Assembly: GCA_942493035.1 (NCBI GenBank)
Contig: OW818666.1
Coordinates: forward strand, 1,860,001 to 1,924,000
Length of the DNA: 64,000 nucleotides
Reading direction: 5' to 3'
DNA from: WRGT01 sp942493035
GTDB lineage: Bacteria > Spirochaetota > UBA4802 > UBA5550
Within the stretch, counting starts at the first letter, position 1; the number at the start of each line of letters is the position of its first letter. The notes beneath the pieces are model-generated. The model ran no database searches and was not told the DNA's origin. It was given only the letters and a program-made list of their open reading frames with translations. This document shows, in pieces, positions 27,150-35,461 of this stretch. The translations under genes and the position numbers were made by a program.

Positions 27150-28212
27150 TAACATCTCCGCTGTTTTTTAATTCGGTCCTTAAAAACAGAGCCCTGTAAT
27201 CATCACTGTTGATAATGCTTTTAAATCTGAGCCCGAAATACTCCTGAAGGTGAGCCCATTGAACTTTAACCATGAGATCATTTATAGTTACAATATTATA
27301 ATCTTTAATTACCGACATCACCACACCAAGCCTTATGCGTGAAAGGTGTTCTACGGCTTCAACATAATTCAATCTTCTTGCATAGAGCAGAATACCCAGA
27401 GATCTCCATACGCTATCCTCGAATTCATTTCTGGAAACATTAAAAAATTCATCTCTTGCATCATCTTCAAGTTTAATCACGCGGTTTATTATATCATCAG
27501 CAGTTTCCAGCTGATCAATCTCAGTCATACCGAGATACTTTCTGCTGCTTAAATGATATAGTCCGCCGGTTACTCTGCCGGTATTACCCAGTGTTCCCGA
27601 TATCTGAAAACCATTATCACGTATAAAACCGATAGATTCGCTTATCCGCTTATTTACCGTAAGCACCGGAAGATGGAGTATTGCAGAGATTTTTAAACCT
27701 GTTCCAGTGTTCGCCGGATCGGGTGTGAGATAACCATACTTTTCTGAAAAAGCATATTTTACAACACTGTTCAATGCATCATCAATAGCATCAGCATCTT
27801 TATATGTATCGTACAGCTGAAATCCGGGACGGATCACCTGTATTCTAAAATGATCCGAGTCATTTACAAGTATGGTGAAATCACCTGAATTATTAATCAT
27901 GACAAGGCATTTGTCAGAGTTTTCCATCTCGCTTGTTATTATGCTTTTTTCAAGAAGAAGACGTTTCTCATGCAGATCGAGTTCATTTATATTGAAGCAT
28001 AGAGTATTTTCGCCGAATGGAGTTTTACTTATAAAATTTGCAGATATCCCTTTGAGAATTTCGAAATCACCATCGTCCATAGACTCAGGGAACGGGATAT
28101 AGCAGGCATTACGGCCAAGCCTGATTCGTGTAGATAAAACTATATCATTTCTCGGCCCTTTCTGTTTCCAGAAGTTTTTTCTGTTATTTATTATTTCCTG
28201 TAAACCGTTCAT
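27142..28212 (-). CDS. mcsB: McsB-family protein (arginine kinase fold) with altered catalytic motifs
   Basis: 356 residues with the phosphagen-kinase fold. The ATP-binding segment DIVLSTRIRLGRN near residue 23 is intact. Expected active-site motifs are changed: NEEDH reads NDSDH (117-121), the CPTN loop reads DPAN (165-168), GTGLRAS reads GTGLKIS, and the GEGS-like glutamate loop near 209 reads GNTG. In Firmicutes McsB phosphorylates arginines to mark proteins for ClpC. With these changes this one may be inactive as a kinase and act as an adaptor, or have shifted chemistry. It overlaps mcsA by four bases and clpC by eight. Confidence 0.88.
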   Translation of the reverse strand: MNGLQEIINNRKNFWKQKGPRNDIVLSTRIRLGRNACYIPFPESMDDGDFEILKGISANFISKTPFGENTLCFNINELDLHEKRLLLEKSIITSEMENSDKCLVMINNSGDFTILVNDSDHFRIQVIRPGFQLYDTYKDADAIDDALNSVVKYAFSEKYGYLTPDPANTGTGLKISAILHLPVLTVNKRISESIGFIRDNGFQISGTLGNTGRVTGGLYHLSSRKYLGMTEIDQLETADDIINRVIKLEDDARDEFFNVSRNEFEDSVWRSLGILLYARRLNYVEAVEHLSRIRLGVVMSVIKDYNIVTINDLMVKVQWAHLQEYFGLRFKSIINSDDYRALFLRTELKNSGDVNV

Positions 28213-28751
28213 ATATCCTCAACATGTACTTTTAATGAAAGGTTAATCTCTTTCAACTTATCACGAAGTACAGCAGCATCTTCATATCTCTCTTCATTTA
28301 CTGCAGAATCAAGCTGAGACTGAAGGTCAGCCCTATTGTCAAGGTCAGGCTTCGCGATTTTAAAAACTTTGTCATGAAAAACAGTCTCTTCATTATAAAC
28401 AGGGAATTTACCTATATGTCTTTTTTCGCCGTGAAAGCCGGCAAGAACCGGAGCGAGGAATTCGGAGAGATTGTTATAACATTCGGGACAACTCAGCTTT
28501 CCCTCTCTTTTATAATCCATAAAACCTGAACCGCATACCGGACAATGTTTTCCATCACTGTAGTCAGTCAGCTCATCCACATTCAGAAATGTAAGCATCT
28601 CAGGGAGAGAGAGTGAAAAATTTGATATCTTGGTATTAAGCCCCACATCTTTGGCACATCCTTCACAAAGGTGAACCTCTGACTTCATATCTTTTATAAC
28701 TTCCGAGAGATGAATTGTTGCTTCATTTTTTTTGCATCTTTCGCAAAACAT
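28209..28751 (-). CDS. mcsA: McsA-type zinc-finger protein with UVR motif
   Basis: 180 residues. Two CxxC pairs lie at the N-terminus (MFCERC and LCEGCAKD) and two more in the middle (HCPVCGSG and SCPECYNN), giving two probable zinc sites. The C-terminal ~35 residues are a UVR helix (QLDSAVNEERYEDAAVLRDKL). McsA binds and activates McsB in Bacillus. First gene of the operon; no CtsR repressor precedes it. Its conservation beside a degenerate McsB suggests the complex still has a role. Confidence 0.9.
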   Translation of the reverse strand: MFCERCKKNEATIHLSEVIKDMKSEVHLCEGCAKDVGLNTKISNFSLSLPEMLTFLNVDELTDYSDGKHCPVCGSGFMDYKREGKLSCPECYNNLSEFLAPVLAGFHGEKRHIGKFPVYNEETVFHDKVFKIAKPDLDNRADLQSQLDSAVNEERYEDAAVLRDKLKEINLSLKVHVEDI

Positions 28752-29106
28752 ATCTTTACCATTTAACTCGATTTATCTTTATAAAATAGACACTTTTAGT
28801 CAGTATACATACTATTTCAGGCAATTTTTATGTAAACTATAATTTATGGGTAATTTTTTTCAGATATGTTAAAAAGTAAATAATCATTCGATTCAGGTTA
28901 TTACTCATAAACCGGTGGCATTATATCTCTGTCTCGCATTCAGCGCAGCGGAAAGCAATTTTACTACCAGTTTTTTCGATAATTATTTTTTATTAATTGC
29001 TCATAAACCGGCAGTATTTTATCTCCCCCGCGCCTTTGGCGCGGGGGAGATAAATTTTACCATCATTTTTTAAGTGCTTACTTATTTAAAGAATATCAAT
29101 GTGTTG
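28752..29106. repeat. Two tandem family B hairpin elements between divergent or spaced genes
   Basis: Copy 1 (~28905-28990) has the flanks CTCATAAACCGGTGGCATT and AATTTTACTACCAGTTTTTT but a decayed stem. Copy 2 (~29000-29092) has the same left flank and a perfect 14-bp stem, 29021-29034/29038-29051. The pair shows that the shared flanks belong to the element. The part next to mcsA (28752-28890) is AT-rich and probably holds its promoter. Confidence 0.78.
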
Positions 29107-30132
29107 TTAATCCTGAAACTTCAAGCAATTATCAAAAGAATATCCGCTGCTGATAATATGCATGATCACATCCTCAAGTGTGTATACAAAGTCATCTCCC
29201 TTTTTTCTGTAAGTCCCTGAATGCATGAGCATAATAATCCCGTGATAATCGGCATGCTCTCTTTTAAATTTATTATAATTCGCACCATCAGCGTCAATCC
29301 GGTTAAAGTTTGTAAAATCGATATTGTTTTTGAACAAAGCAATAAACTTTTCATTACTCAAGTACAAACGCTCACCTTCAGGAATCCAGTCCTTAGAATA
29401 GAGAGATACATCGATATGACGATATCCGAGTTTTCTGGCAGACTTAAGGAGCCATGGTTTACTTAGATGGCGAAGATATGGAGCACGCCAGATTCTGGTG
29501 AGTTCTCTACCAGTAATTTGTTTAAAATAATTTTCTGTTTTATAAAGTTCATTCAAAAAAGAATCTTCATTTTTATAATCAAAGGCATGGGTAAAGGTGT
29601 GATTCCCCGCAATATGGCCATCGGCAACGATTCTTTTTACATCAGCTGGATATTTTTTCATGAAATTTCCTGTGATAAAAAAAGTTGCCGTTATATTATA
29701 TTTTTTCAGAACAGTTAGAATATAGTTTAAATTTGTATTATCATCTCCCGCATCAAAAGTTAAAAAAAAGTTTTTATTCTTTTCCGGATATTTAAGAATA
29801 TTATTCCCTAAAAGAAGATTATTCTTACTTCTGATATTTTTCTGATCATAATTTACATTAACACCCTTTTCTATGAGGAGCTGGACAATATCTTTTTTAT
29901 TCAAATAAGCCGCCAGCATGACTGGTGTTACAGACTGATCATTAGATTGATTTACATCCGCCCCCTGATCTATCAGTTTTTTCACTAAAGAGATATCACC
30001 ATTCTGCACTGCTTCATGAAGCAGTGGCTTGGCGATGCTGTCTTCTTTATTAGTAGCAGAAGAAGCGCATGAAAACAGAAAGCACGCTGCTAAAATGATG
30101 TGGCTTAAATAATATAAAAATTTTTTAATCAT
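29107..30132 (-). CDS. Lipoprotein with ankyrin repeats and polysaccharide deacetylase domain
   Basis: 341 residues from the ATG at 30132; the frame opens at 30177 but the later start gives a clean lipoprotein signal (KKFLYYLSHIILAACFLFSC, lipobox Cys ~21). Two ankyrin repeats follow (LLHEAVQNGDISLVKKLIDQ and TPVMLAAYLNKKDIVQLL). The NodB domain begins KNFFLTFDAGDD (motif 1), has the metal motif GNHTFTH (HxxxH) and WRAPYL (motif 3). NodB enzymes remove N-acetyl groups from peptidoglycan or other glycans. The ankyrin-NodB combination on a lipoprotein is unusual and suggests a protein-tethered cell-envelope enzyme. Confidence 0.85.
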   Translation of the reverse strand: MIKKFLYYLSHIILAACFLFSCASSATNKEDSIAKPLLHEAVQNGDISLVKKLIDQGADVNQSNDQSVTPVMLAAYLNKKDIVQLLIEKGVNVNYDQKNIRSKNNLLLGNNILKYPEKNKNFFLTFDAGDDNTNLNYILTVLKKYNITATFFITGNFMKKYPADVKRIVADGHIAGNHTFTHAFDYKNEDSFLNELYKTENYFKQITGRELTRIWRAPYLRHLSKPWLLKSARKLGYRHIDVSLYSKDWIPEGERLYLSNEKFIALFKNNIDFTNFNRIDADGANYNKFKREHADYHGIIMLMHSGTYRKKGDDFVYTLEDVIMHIISSGYSFDNCLKFQD

Positions 30133-30327
30133 TCGATCCTGTTGATTTAATAGAATAATATATAACCCCGCCGCCATAGCGACGGGGTGAATTGTGAGTT
30201 ATTAATTATAAAAAATCCGCAAATTACTACTGTATATTTTCAGGAATTAATACTCAACTGTCAACGATAAGTTAGCTTATATCACTAAGAGTTTAAGTTT
30301 TATTTTCACGGGTGCCCTCAATTCAAG

Positions 30328-31425
30328 CCTGAATTCAAGTTTGAAATGCAAAAGGAAATTAAAATAGTAGCCTCATGAGAAATCTCCATAAAGGATTGAG
30401 TCGACCAAAACCAAATCCGAGAGAGATACCCATGAGGCATTTTAAACAAGTACAGTTTGAAGAAAGATTTGTCATGCAAAAAATGATTTATTCAGATAAG
30501 CCTGTGAAAGAAACTGCTGAATTATTAAATCGTGATAAATCAACAGTTTATCGCGAAATTGATAGGAATAAAACAAAAGGCTATCATGCACAAGAAGCTC
30601 AAGCGGAATATTTAAAGAGGAAAAATTTAAAATAAAGAAAGCTTGATGTCAATGGCTTACTGCGTTTGATAGTTATAACCTTTTTAAGGAACGGCGATTC
30701 ACCCGAATTAATTTCTCAATACCTAAAGACAATGTTTCTGGAAGATGCATCAATGCACTTATCACACGAATCTATATATCAGTGGTTGTATGCTCAAAAA
30801 AATGAAGAGTGTGAATATCGTTTTACTCAATTTTTATTTATAAAACGGAAGAAACGCCAAAATCGCTCAAATACCTATAAAAACAGGGCAAAAGATCCTT
30901 CGAAAAAGAATATAAGGGAACGCCCTGAAGAAGCAAATGATAAAAGCGAAATAGGCCATCTTGAGGGGGATCTGATAGTAAGCTCTGGAAATGATGCATA
31001 TCTTCTTACTCTTGTGGAAAGAAAAGCAGCATTTACATGGGGTATTAAATTGCCTTCAAAAGATGCGGAAACTGTTACACGAGGAATTACAGAGGCTTTG
31101 GGTTCATTACCTGATGGATTTGTTAAATCAATTACATTTGATAATGGTTCAGAATTTTGCATGCATAAGACAATTGAAAATGCTCTTAACTGTAATGTAT
31201 ATTTTGCTGATCCTTATTCCTCATGGCAACGAGGTCTTAATGAACATATAAATGGGCGTATCAGATATTATCTTCCAAAGAAAAAAAGTTTCGCACACTT
31301 GACAGATGAATTTATTGATGATAGTATTTTTTCTATAAACGCAAGGCCGAGAAAATCCCGTGGTTGGAAATCTCCTGCTGATATTTTAAACTCCCATCTT
31401 GTCGCATTTCAAACTTGAATTCAGG
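30328..31425 (+). mobile_element. IS30-family insertion sequence
   Basis: About 1.1 kb bounded by perfect 22-bp inverted repeats at 30328-30349 and 31404-31425. It carries one IS30-type transposase gene in the plus orientation, broken by a stop codon. No clear target-site duplication is visible at the ends. It lies between the NodB lipoprotein and ferredoxin genes. No second copy is seen in the window. Confidence 0.9.
30432..31418 (+). pseudogene. IS30-family transposase with an in-frame stop
   Basis: The N-terminal part has the HTH of IS30 (KETAELLNRDKSTVYREIDR). After YLKRKNLK a TAA at 30633-30635 interrupts it, but the same frame continues as RKLDVNGLLRLIVITFLRNGD and then the DDE core: HLEGDLIV, ITFDNGSEF and the IS30 signature NEHINGRIRYYLPK. 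So one nonsense codon, not a frameshift, separates the two halves. I take the ATG at 30432 (MRHFKQVQF); the frame also opens at 30375. Most likely inactive unless the stop is read through. Confidence 0.87.
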
Positions 31426-31515
31426 TGCAGAGAAGTGAATCGTACATGAAAAAAAATTGACACAACCTGTTAAATAAAAAATGATAGTTAAAAATGGAGT
31501 AAACATAGAAAATTT

Positions 31516-31812
31516 ATGAATGAAAATAAAACCCCGATAATAATAGATAAAAAATTCTGTAACGGATGCGGCAGATGTGTTTTTGTATGCACAATGGGTG
31601 TAATCGAAATGCGTGATAATCCTGAAAAAGAGAAAGTTAAAATTGCCGTTGTCGTCAAACCTGATTCATGCATGTACTGTGAAGCATGTGTAATTGACTG
31701 TAAGAGAGGCGCGATAAGTCTAAACCCTCAATCGGGAAGTCTGAATATTGAAAAAATATCAGATCTCATACTTAAGAAAAAAAAGAGCCGATTCAAATTC
31801 TGGAAAAAATAA
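31516..31812 (+). CDS. 2[4Fe-4S] ferredoxin-type protein
   Basis: 98 residues with two cluster motifs, CNGCGRCVFVC (residues ~14-24) and CMYCEACVIDC (~53-63), each followed by a distant Cys or Pro-type context. A lysine-rich tail (LKKKKSRFKFWKK) could contact membrane or partner. It may carry electrons for the ferredoxin-dependent enzymes nearby, such as AOR, but the exact partner is unknown. Convergent with the hemerythrin gene, four bases between stops. Confidence 0.85.
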   Translation: MNENKTPIIIDKKFCNGCGRCVFVCTMGVIEMRDNPEKEKVKIAVVVKPDSCMYCEACVIDCKRGAISLNPQSGSLNIEKISDLILKKKKSRFKFWKK

Positions 31813-31815
31813 ATA

Positions 31816-32232
31816 TTACAAATAATCGGCCTCTTTCCTGACAAATGGAACATAGGCCAGATCCATTTTAAGAATATGATTCTCCCACCATTTCCTCAGC
31901 TGTTTATCTACATCAATTGCAAAATAATTATCCCCTCCCTTCTCTTTATAATTTGCCGACATCTCCGCAACCAGTTTTCTAAACTCTTCGTGCTGTTCAA
32001 AATGTCTGTCAAAATCGGGATAATTACAATCTCTGAGAAGCTGCTCCTCAGCCTCCAGATGTTCAAATATATAGGATTTGAGATAATCAAAAATACTTTT
32101 TAACTCATTAACTGCTGATCCTTCATATATTGCAAGCTCCAGCTGATCAATCCTGGCGAATAACTCGCGATGCTGCTCATCAATCAGTTCAATTCCGGTT
32201 TCAAGCCGGCTGTTCCACTGCCATTTTTCCAT
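31816..32232 (-). CDS. Bacteriohemerythrin
   Basis: 138 residues, single-domain hemerythrin. The diiron ligands are visible in IDEQHRELF (His), FEHLEAEEQLL (His, Glu), FDRHFEQHEEF (two His) and WWENHILKMD (His and Asp). It binds O2 reversibly and in anaerobes is thought to buffer or sense oxygen. There is no signalling domain attached. Confidence 0.92.
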   Translation of the reverse strand: MEKWQWNSRLETGIELIDEQHRELFARIDQLELAIYEGSAVNELKSIFDYLKSYIFEHLEAEEQLLRDCNYPDFDRHFEQHEEFRKLVAEMSANYKEKGGDNYFAIDVDKQLRKWWENHILKMDLAYVPFVRKEADYL

Positions 32233-32594
32233 AATACCCTTTAATCAATTTACGTAATTCACTTAAGGTCGATCCCAAAAACTCCGTATATGGGATCGCA
32301 GGGAGCCCTGCGGGACTTATAAAGGGGCTACCGCCCGAGCGAACACGACATTCGCCTACCAGCACGACAGGAAGTCGAAAAAAAGCTGACCTTTGACCCT
32401 GTAAAGATTGAGTTAATAGAACTGCCCTTAAGAATATAATATATTTGAGAATTATTAAACATAATTTTAATGAAAAATATCGAAATTAATAAGAAAAAAA
32501 GTACCCGTTCTGATATTTTACATTATAATACTAATATAGAGTATTTAAGAATAAAATTAATTTCTAAATATGAATTTACAAAGGAGTATTCAAG
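32233..32594. repeat. Family C repeat copy (about 32268-32415) and AT-rich promoter region
   Basis: Read on the minus strand the repeat runs AACTCAATCTTTACAGGGTC, then GGGCGGTAGCCCCTTTATAAG, then a CCCGCAGGGCTCCC box and a hairpin with arms GATCCCA/TGGGATC. The same blocks in the same order occur at 58092-58185, and partly at 5831-5885. This copy has about 50 extra bases (CGACTTCCTGTCGTGCTGG on the minus strand) between the first two blocks. The remainder up to 32594 is AT-rich with GGAG before the next gene. Confidence 0.8.
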
Positions 32595-33416
32595 ATGAAA
32601 AATTATATAAAACGACTAAAGACTACTAATTTTGCTGCTGTAGTAATTCTATTAACAGGTATATTTGTAATCTCAACAAACGGTCTGAATGCAAAAATTG
32701 TCACTCAGAATATCGTGTACAAACAGAGTGGAAATGTTCTTGAAGGTTATCTGGCATATGATGATGAACTCAAAGGTAAAAGACCGGGTGTGATAATTGT
32801 ACACCAATGGATGGGACTGAAAGATTACGAAAAGATGCGTGCTGAGCAGATTGCGAAACTTGGATACGTAGCTTTAGCAGTTGATATTTACGGAAAAGGG
32901 GTCAGAGCAGGCAATAGAGAGGAAGCCGGCAAACTGGCAACGATCTACCGTTCTGACAGAAAATTGATGAGGGAACGCGTTAGAGCAGGATTTGATGCAC
33001 TAAAAAAAATTAAGAATGTCGATTCTACAAAAATCGCAGCTATGGGTTACTGTTTCGGCGGCGGTGTTGTACTTGAACTGGCCCGAAGCGGTGCGGATGT
33101 GACCGGAGTAATCAGCTTTCACGGAAACTACAGTACTCCGAATCCAGATGATGCAAAAAAAATTAAAGGGAGAATTCTGGCCATACATGGAGCCGACGAT
33201 CCGGCTATTCCTGTAAAAGAAGTTGAAGCGCTTCAGAATGAATTGAGGAATGCCGGAGTTGATTACAAGATACTGATTTACGGAGGAGCCGTTCATGCAT
33301 TCACTGATCCGTCTGCGGGGGATGATCCGTCAAAAGGTGCGGCATATAATAAAAAAGCTGACGAAGGTTCATGGGAGGATATGAAAAGATTCTATAAAGA
33401 GATTTTTGGAGAATAA
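32595..33416 (+). CDS. Exported dienelactone hydrolase family protein
   Basis: 273 residues. Residues ~1-33 are a signal peptide or anchor (AAVVILLTGIFVISTNGLNA). The alpha/beta-hydrolase fold of the DLH family is clear: PGVIIVHQWMGL, the Cys nucleophile in MGYCFGGGV, the acid in IHGADDPAIP and the His in GGAVHAFTDP. DLH enzymes open lactones, but exported members often act on unknown esters. The YGKGVRAG stretch at 32898-32909 matches the family A 12-mer in DNA, but that peptide is normal for DLH proteins. Confidence 0.9.
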   Translation: MKNYIKRLKTTNFAAVVILLTGIFVISTNGLNAKIVTQNIVYKQSGNVLEGYLAYDDELKGKRPGVIIVHQWMGLKDYEKMRAEQIAKLGYVALAVDIYGKGVRAGNREEAGKLATIYRSDRKLMRERVRAGFDALKKIKNVDSTKIAAMGYCFGGGVVLELARSGADVTGVISFHGNYSTPNPDDAKKIKGRILAIHGADDPAIPVKEVEALQNELRNAGVDYKILIYGGAVHAFTDPSAGDDPSKGAAYNKKADEGSWEDMKRFYKEIFGE

Positions 33417-33472
33417 ATAACTGATAATAAATCATTTTGAGTTTATTTTCAGAAAATATAAATATCATTCTA

Positions 33473-33496
33473 TCCGCCGCGAATATGAGCGGCGGA
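33473..33496 (+). terminator. Possible terminator after the DLH gene
   Basis: 8-bp GC stem, TCCGCCGC (33473-33480) and GCGGCGGA (33489-33496), followed by TTATTCTGTTT. The T-run is imperfect, and the stem resembles the core of the family B elements, so it may be one of those without its flanks. Confidence 0.5.
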
Positions 33497-33598
33497 TTAT
33501 TCTGTTTAAACTGTTTGTGCTGCTTTATTAACATCTTATATTTAAATGTTTTTCTTGACACTTTGACATTACCGTTCTGACTAAGTTGAAAAGTTTAA

Positions 33599-34165
33599 TT
33601 GTCACAGTTAGTTAATGCCGGAGGGAGTTTTATCAACAGAAATAAAAGAATCAACCGCTGCAGACCCGGATTTGGTGCATCTTGTTCCTTCTGCTGCGGC
33701 AGCCATAACTATACATTATCTCCGGAATGCATCGAAGAGTTGTTTATTGATAGAGATATTAATCCGTTACAGAGAGTATCAATACATCCCGAGGATTCGA
33801 CAAAGGAAAAACTCGTAAAGGAAGGGATGCAGTGTGCGCATGTGGGTATCTCTGATTCTGATCCTGGTCTTGTCGGCTGCCTTACCTATCACGATGATCA
33901 CAAAGGATGCGGATTCGAGTCTTTTTTTACAGGAACATGTAAGCATTTTCTATGTGTGGCATGGAACGAACTTACTGACAGACAGGTCCTTTTTGCAGCG
34001 GAACTTATGAAAGACTGGTACTTTTACAGCCTTCTGATTAACTCACTTGAGATTCTTATGGACTTATGCGCGGAGTATGAAAATCCCGAACAAGTTCCAG
34101 CGGAAGTTCTTGATGAACTTAAGATTGAACTTGTTCGAAATTTAATGGAAGATGATCTTATATAA
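33599..34165 (+). CDS. Cysteine-rich protein of unknown function
   Basis: About 188 residues. Cysteine clusters at RCRPGFGASCSFCCGS, QCAH, GCLTYHD, KGCGF, GTCKHFLC suggest metal or cluster binding, loosely like the YkgJ family. The C-terminal third is helical and acidic. Family not recognised. The start is uncertain: the frame opens at a TTG at 33599 with no ribosome site, while GGAGGGAG at 33619-33626 would favour a non-standard start just inside, for example ATC at 33631. Confidence 0.6.
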   Translation: MSQLVNAGGSFINRNKRINRCRPGFGASCSFCCGSHNYTLSPECIEELFIDRDINPLQRVSIHPEDSTKEKLVKEGMQCAHVGISDSDPGLVGCLTYHDDHKGCGFESFFTGTCKHFLCVAWNELTDRQVLFAAELMKDWYFYSLLINSLEILMDLCAEYENPEQVPAEVLDELKIELVRNLMEDDLI

Positions 34166-34221
34166 AAATACCCACAATGGCGGGTATAAGTGATAATCTG
34201 CCTTTTGTAATATAATAGACG

Positions 34222-34602
34222 TTATACGCTATTGCCTTTATAAAAATCACGTGCTTCATGCGTTATAAGAAATAATGATGATACAATAAAAAAAATAATA
34301 CTTAAACCCTTAATGACAAAAGATGTAAGTGATGCAATCACACCTGATTGTATCAGATAATACAATTCTACACCAATCAGCACAGACATCCCAATATCAT
34401 AAACAACAGTGAAAATTCTTCCCCAGTTTTTCAGAGAGTAAACAAGGAAACATACCAGCATGCCCATAGTCATATGAAGAAGTGAAATGTTACCTGAATA
34501 TGCAGCATGTGAAATTAAAAAAAAGATCCATGAAAAGATGACAAAAACAATGCCGTATCTCACTGTTTCCGGAAATTCCCGGAATGAAACTTTAGCTGAC
34601 AT
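34222..34602 (-). CDS. Small four-helix membrane protein
   Basis: 126 residues with four predicted membrane helices: YGIVFVIFSWIFFLI, ISLLHMTMGMLVCFLV, FTVVYDIGMSVLIGV, and LSIIFFIVSSLFLI. The N-terminus is short and cytoplasmic. The layout recalls small DUF2127/YidH-like proteins but no family is firmly recognised. GGAGG precedes the ATG. It lies 34 bases after the NERD-like gene's stop and probably shares its transcript. Confidence 0.65.
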   Translation of the reverse strand: MSAKVSFREFPETVRYGIVFVIFSWIFFLISHAAYSGNISLLHMTMGMLVCFLVYSLKNWGRIFTVVYDIGMSVLIGVELYYLIQSGVIASLTSFVIKGLSIIFFIVSSLFLITHEARDFYKGNSV

Positions 34603-34636
34603 TTATTAACCTCCAGATTGAAACTATATGGAATAA

Positions 34637-35359
34637 TTATTCTTCACTTCTTGTATATCTCTGTTTTATAAAAAAAGCAAAACCTTCAGCAAGCGGCTTA
34701 TCAATTTTCATTTTCATACGTCCTGTAATTTCAGAATTGAGCTCATCAATTCCTGTAATTCTTATCCCATTGAATTCTTTTACAGGCGACCTGGAAACAT
34801 CGGGTAAAACAAGTACCGGCTGCGGCATAATTTCCGCTCCGCCAAATCCCTTTTTGACAATTATATTTATCATGTGAGAAATTCTCCATATCCGTCCCGT
34901 AAGGGTTTCAAGACTTGTTTCACCGGCATGAAGGACCCCGTCAATTATTTTCAATTCTCCATTATCACTGATTTTACTTATAACAAATACACCATTTTCT
35001 GAAATAACAAGATGCTCAACATGAAATAGTTCAAAACTGAAATCATTTATAATAAAATATGAATCATCCAGTTCGCCAAGCTTGTCTATTACTTTGACAT
35101 TATGAGCTAAATCTCTTTCGAACCCTGCCCTGTTGAAAATCTTCTTCCATCCCATTGGATTTAATTTATAAAGAACCAGTATCATTAGAGCTGCAATAAC
35201 AGCGGCTATAGTAAATATTGCAGTTAAATCAGATTTAAGATCATCTGAAAAAAGCAGCATAATGGCTATCAGGGCAAAGCCTGTTACTAAAGTGAATCCC
35301 ATCTGTCCAAATATTGATTTCGCTTTTTTATTCTTTGGATCCCCTTCTATGTATGCCAT
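34637..35359 (-). CDS. Membrane protein with NERD-like domain
   Basis: 240 residues from the ATG at 35359, which follows AGGAG by six bases; a frame start at 35374 has no such site. Two membrane helices (VTGFALIAIMLLF and IFTIAAVIAALMILVLY) are followed by a cytoplasmic domain with FHVEHLVISENGVFVISKI, matching the core of the NERD (nuclease-related) domain where the IDHVVVGPNGVFVIE pattern is usual. The catalytic Lys of active NERD nucleases is present as K in ISKI. Role unknown. Confidence 0.68.
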   Translation of the reverse strand: MAYIEGDPKNKKAKSIFGQMGFTLVTGFALIAIMLLFSDDLKSDLTAIFTIAAVIAALMILVLYKLNPMGWKKIFNRAGFERDLAHNVKVIDKLGELDDSYFIINDFSFELFHVEHLVISENGVFVISKISDNGELKIIDGVLHAGETSLETLTGRIWRISHMINIIVKKGFGGAEIMPQPVLVLPDVSRSPVKEFNGIRITGIDELNSEITGRMKMKIDKPLAEGFAFFIKQRYTRSEE

Positions 35360-35385
35360 TTTAAACTCCTGCACCGATTTTTTAT

Positions 35386-35431
35386 AAATTCACCGTGAAG
35401 TATAATGAATACCGTTCTTCACGGTGAATTT
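35386..35431. terminator. Long perfect hairpin downstream of the permease
   Basis: 15-bp perfect stem, 35386-35400 and 35417-35431 (arm AAATTCACCGTGAAG), with a 16-base loop. It lies 31 bases after the permease stop and before the NERD-like gene, where a 4-hydroxybutyrate operon terminator would be expected. No T-run follows on the minus strand, so a processing or stabilising hairpin is also possible. Confidence 0.6.
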
Positions 35432-35461
35432 GTCTCTTACTAATTTTTAATATTACATCAA

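Noticed and set aside
32898..32909. GGGGTCAGAGCA match inside the dienelactone-hydrolase gene
   Set aside because: It encodes YGKGVRAG, normal for this enzyme family, so it is probably chance.
34171..34190. ATACCC/GGGTAT hairpin after the Cys-rich gene
   Set aside because: Only 6 bp with no T-run; too weak to call a terminator.
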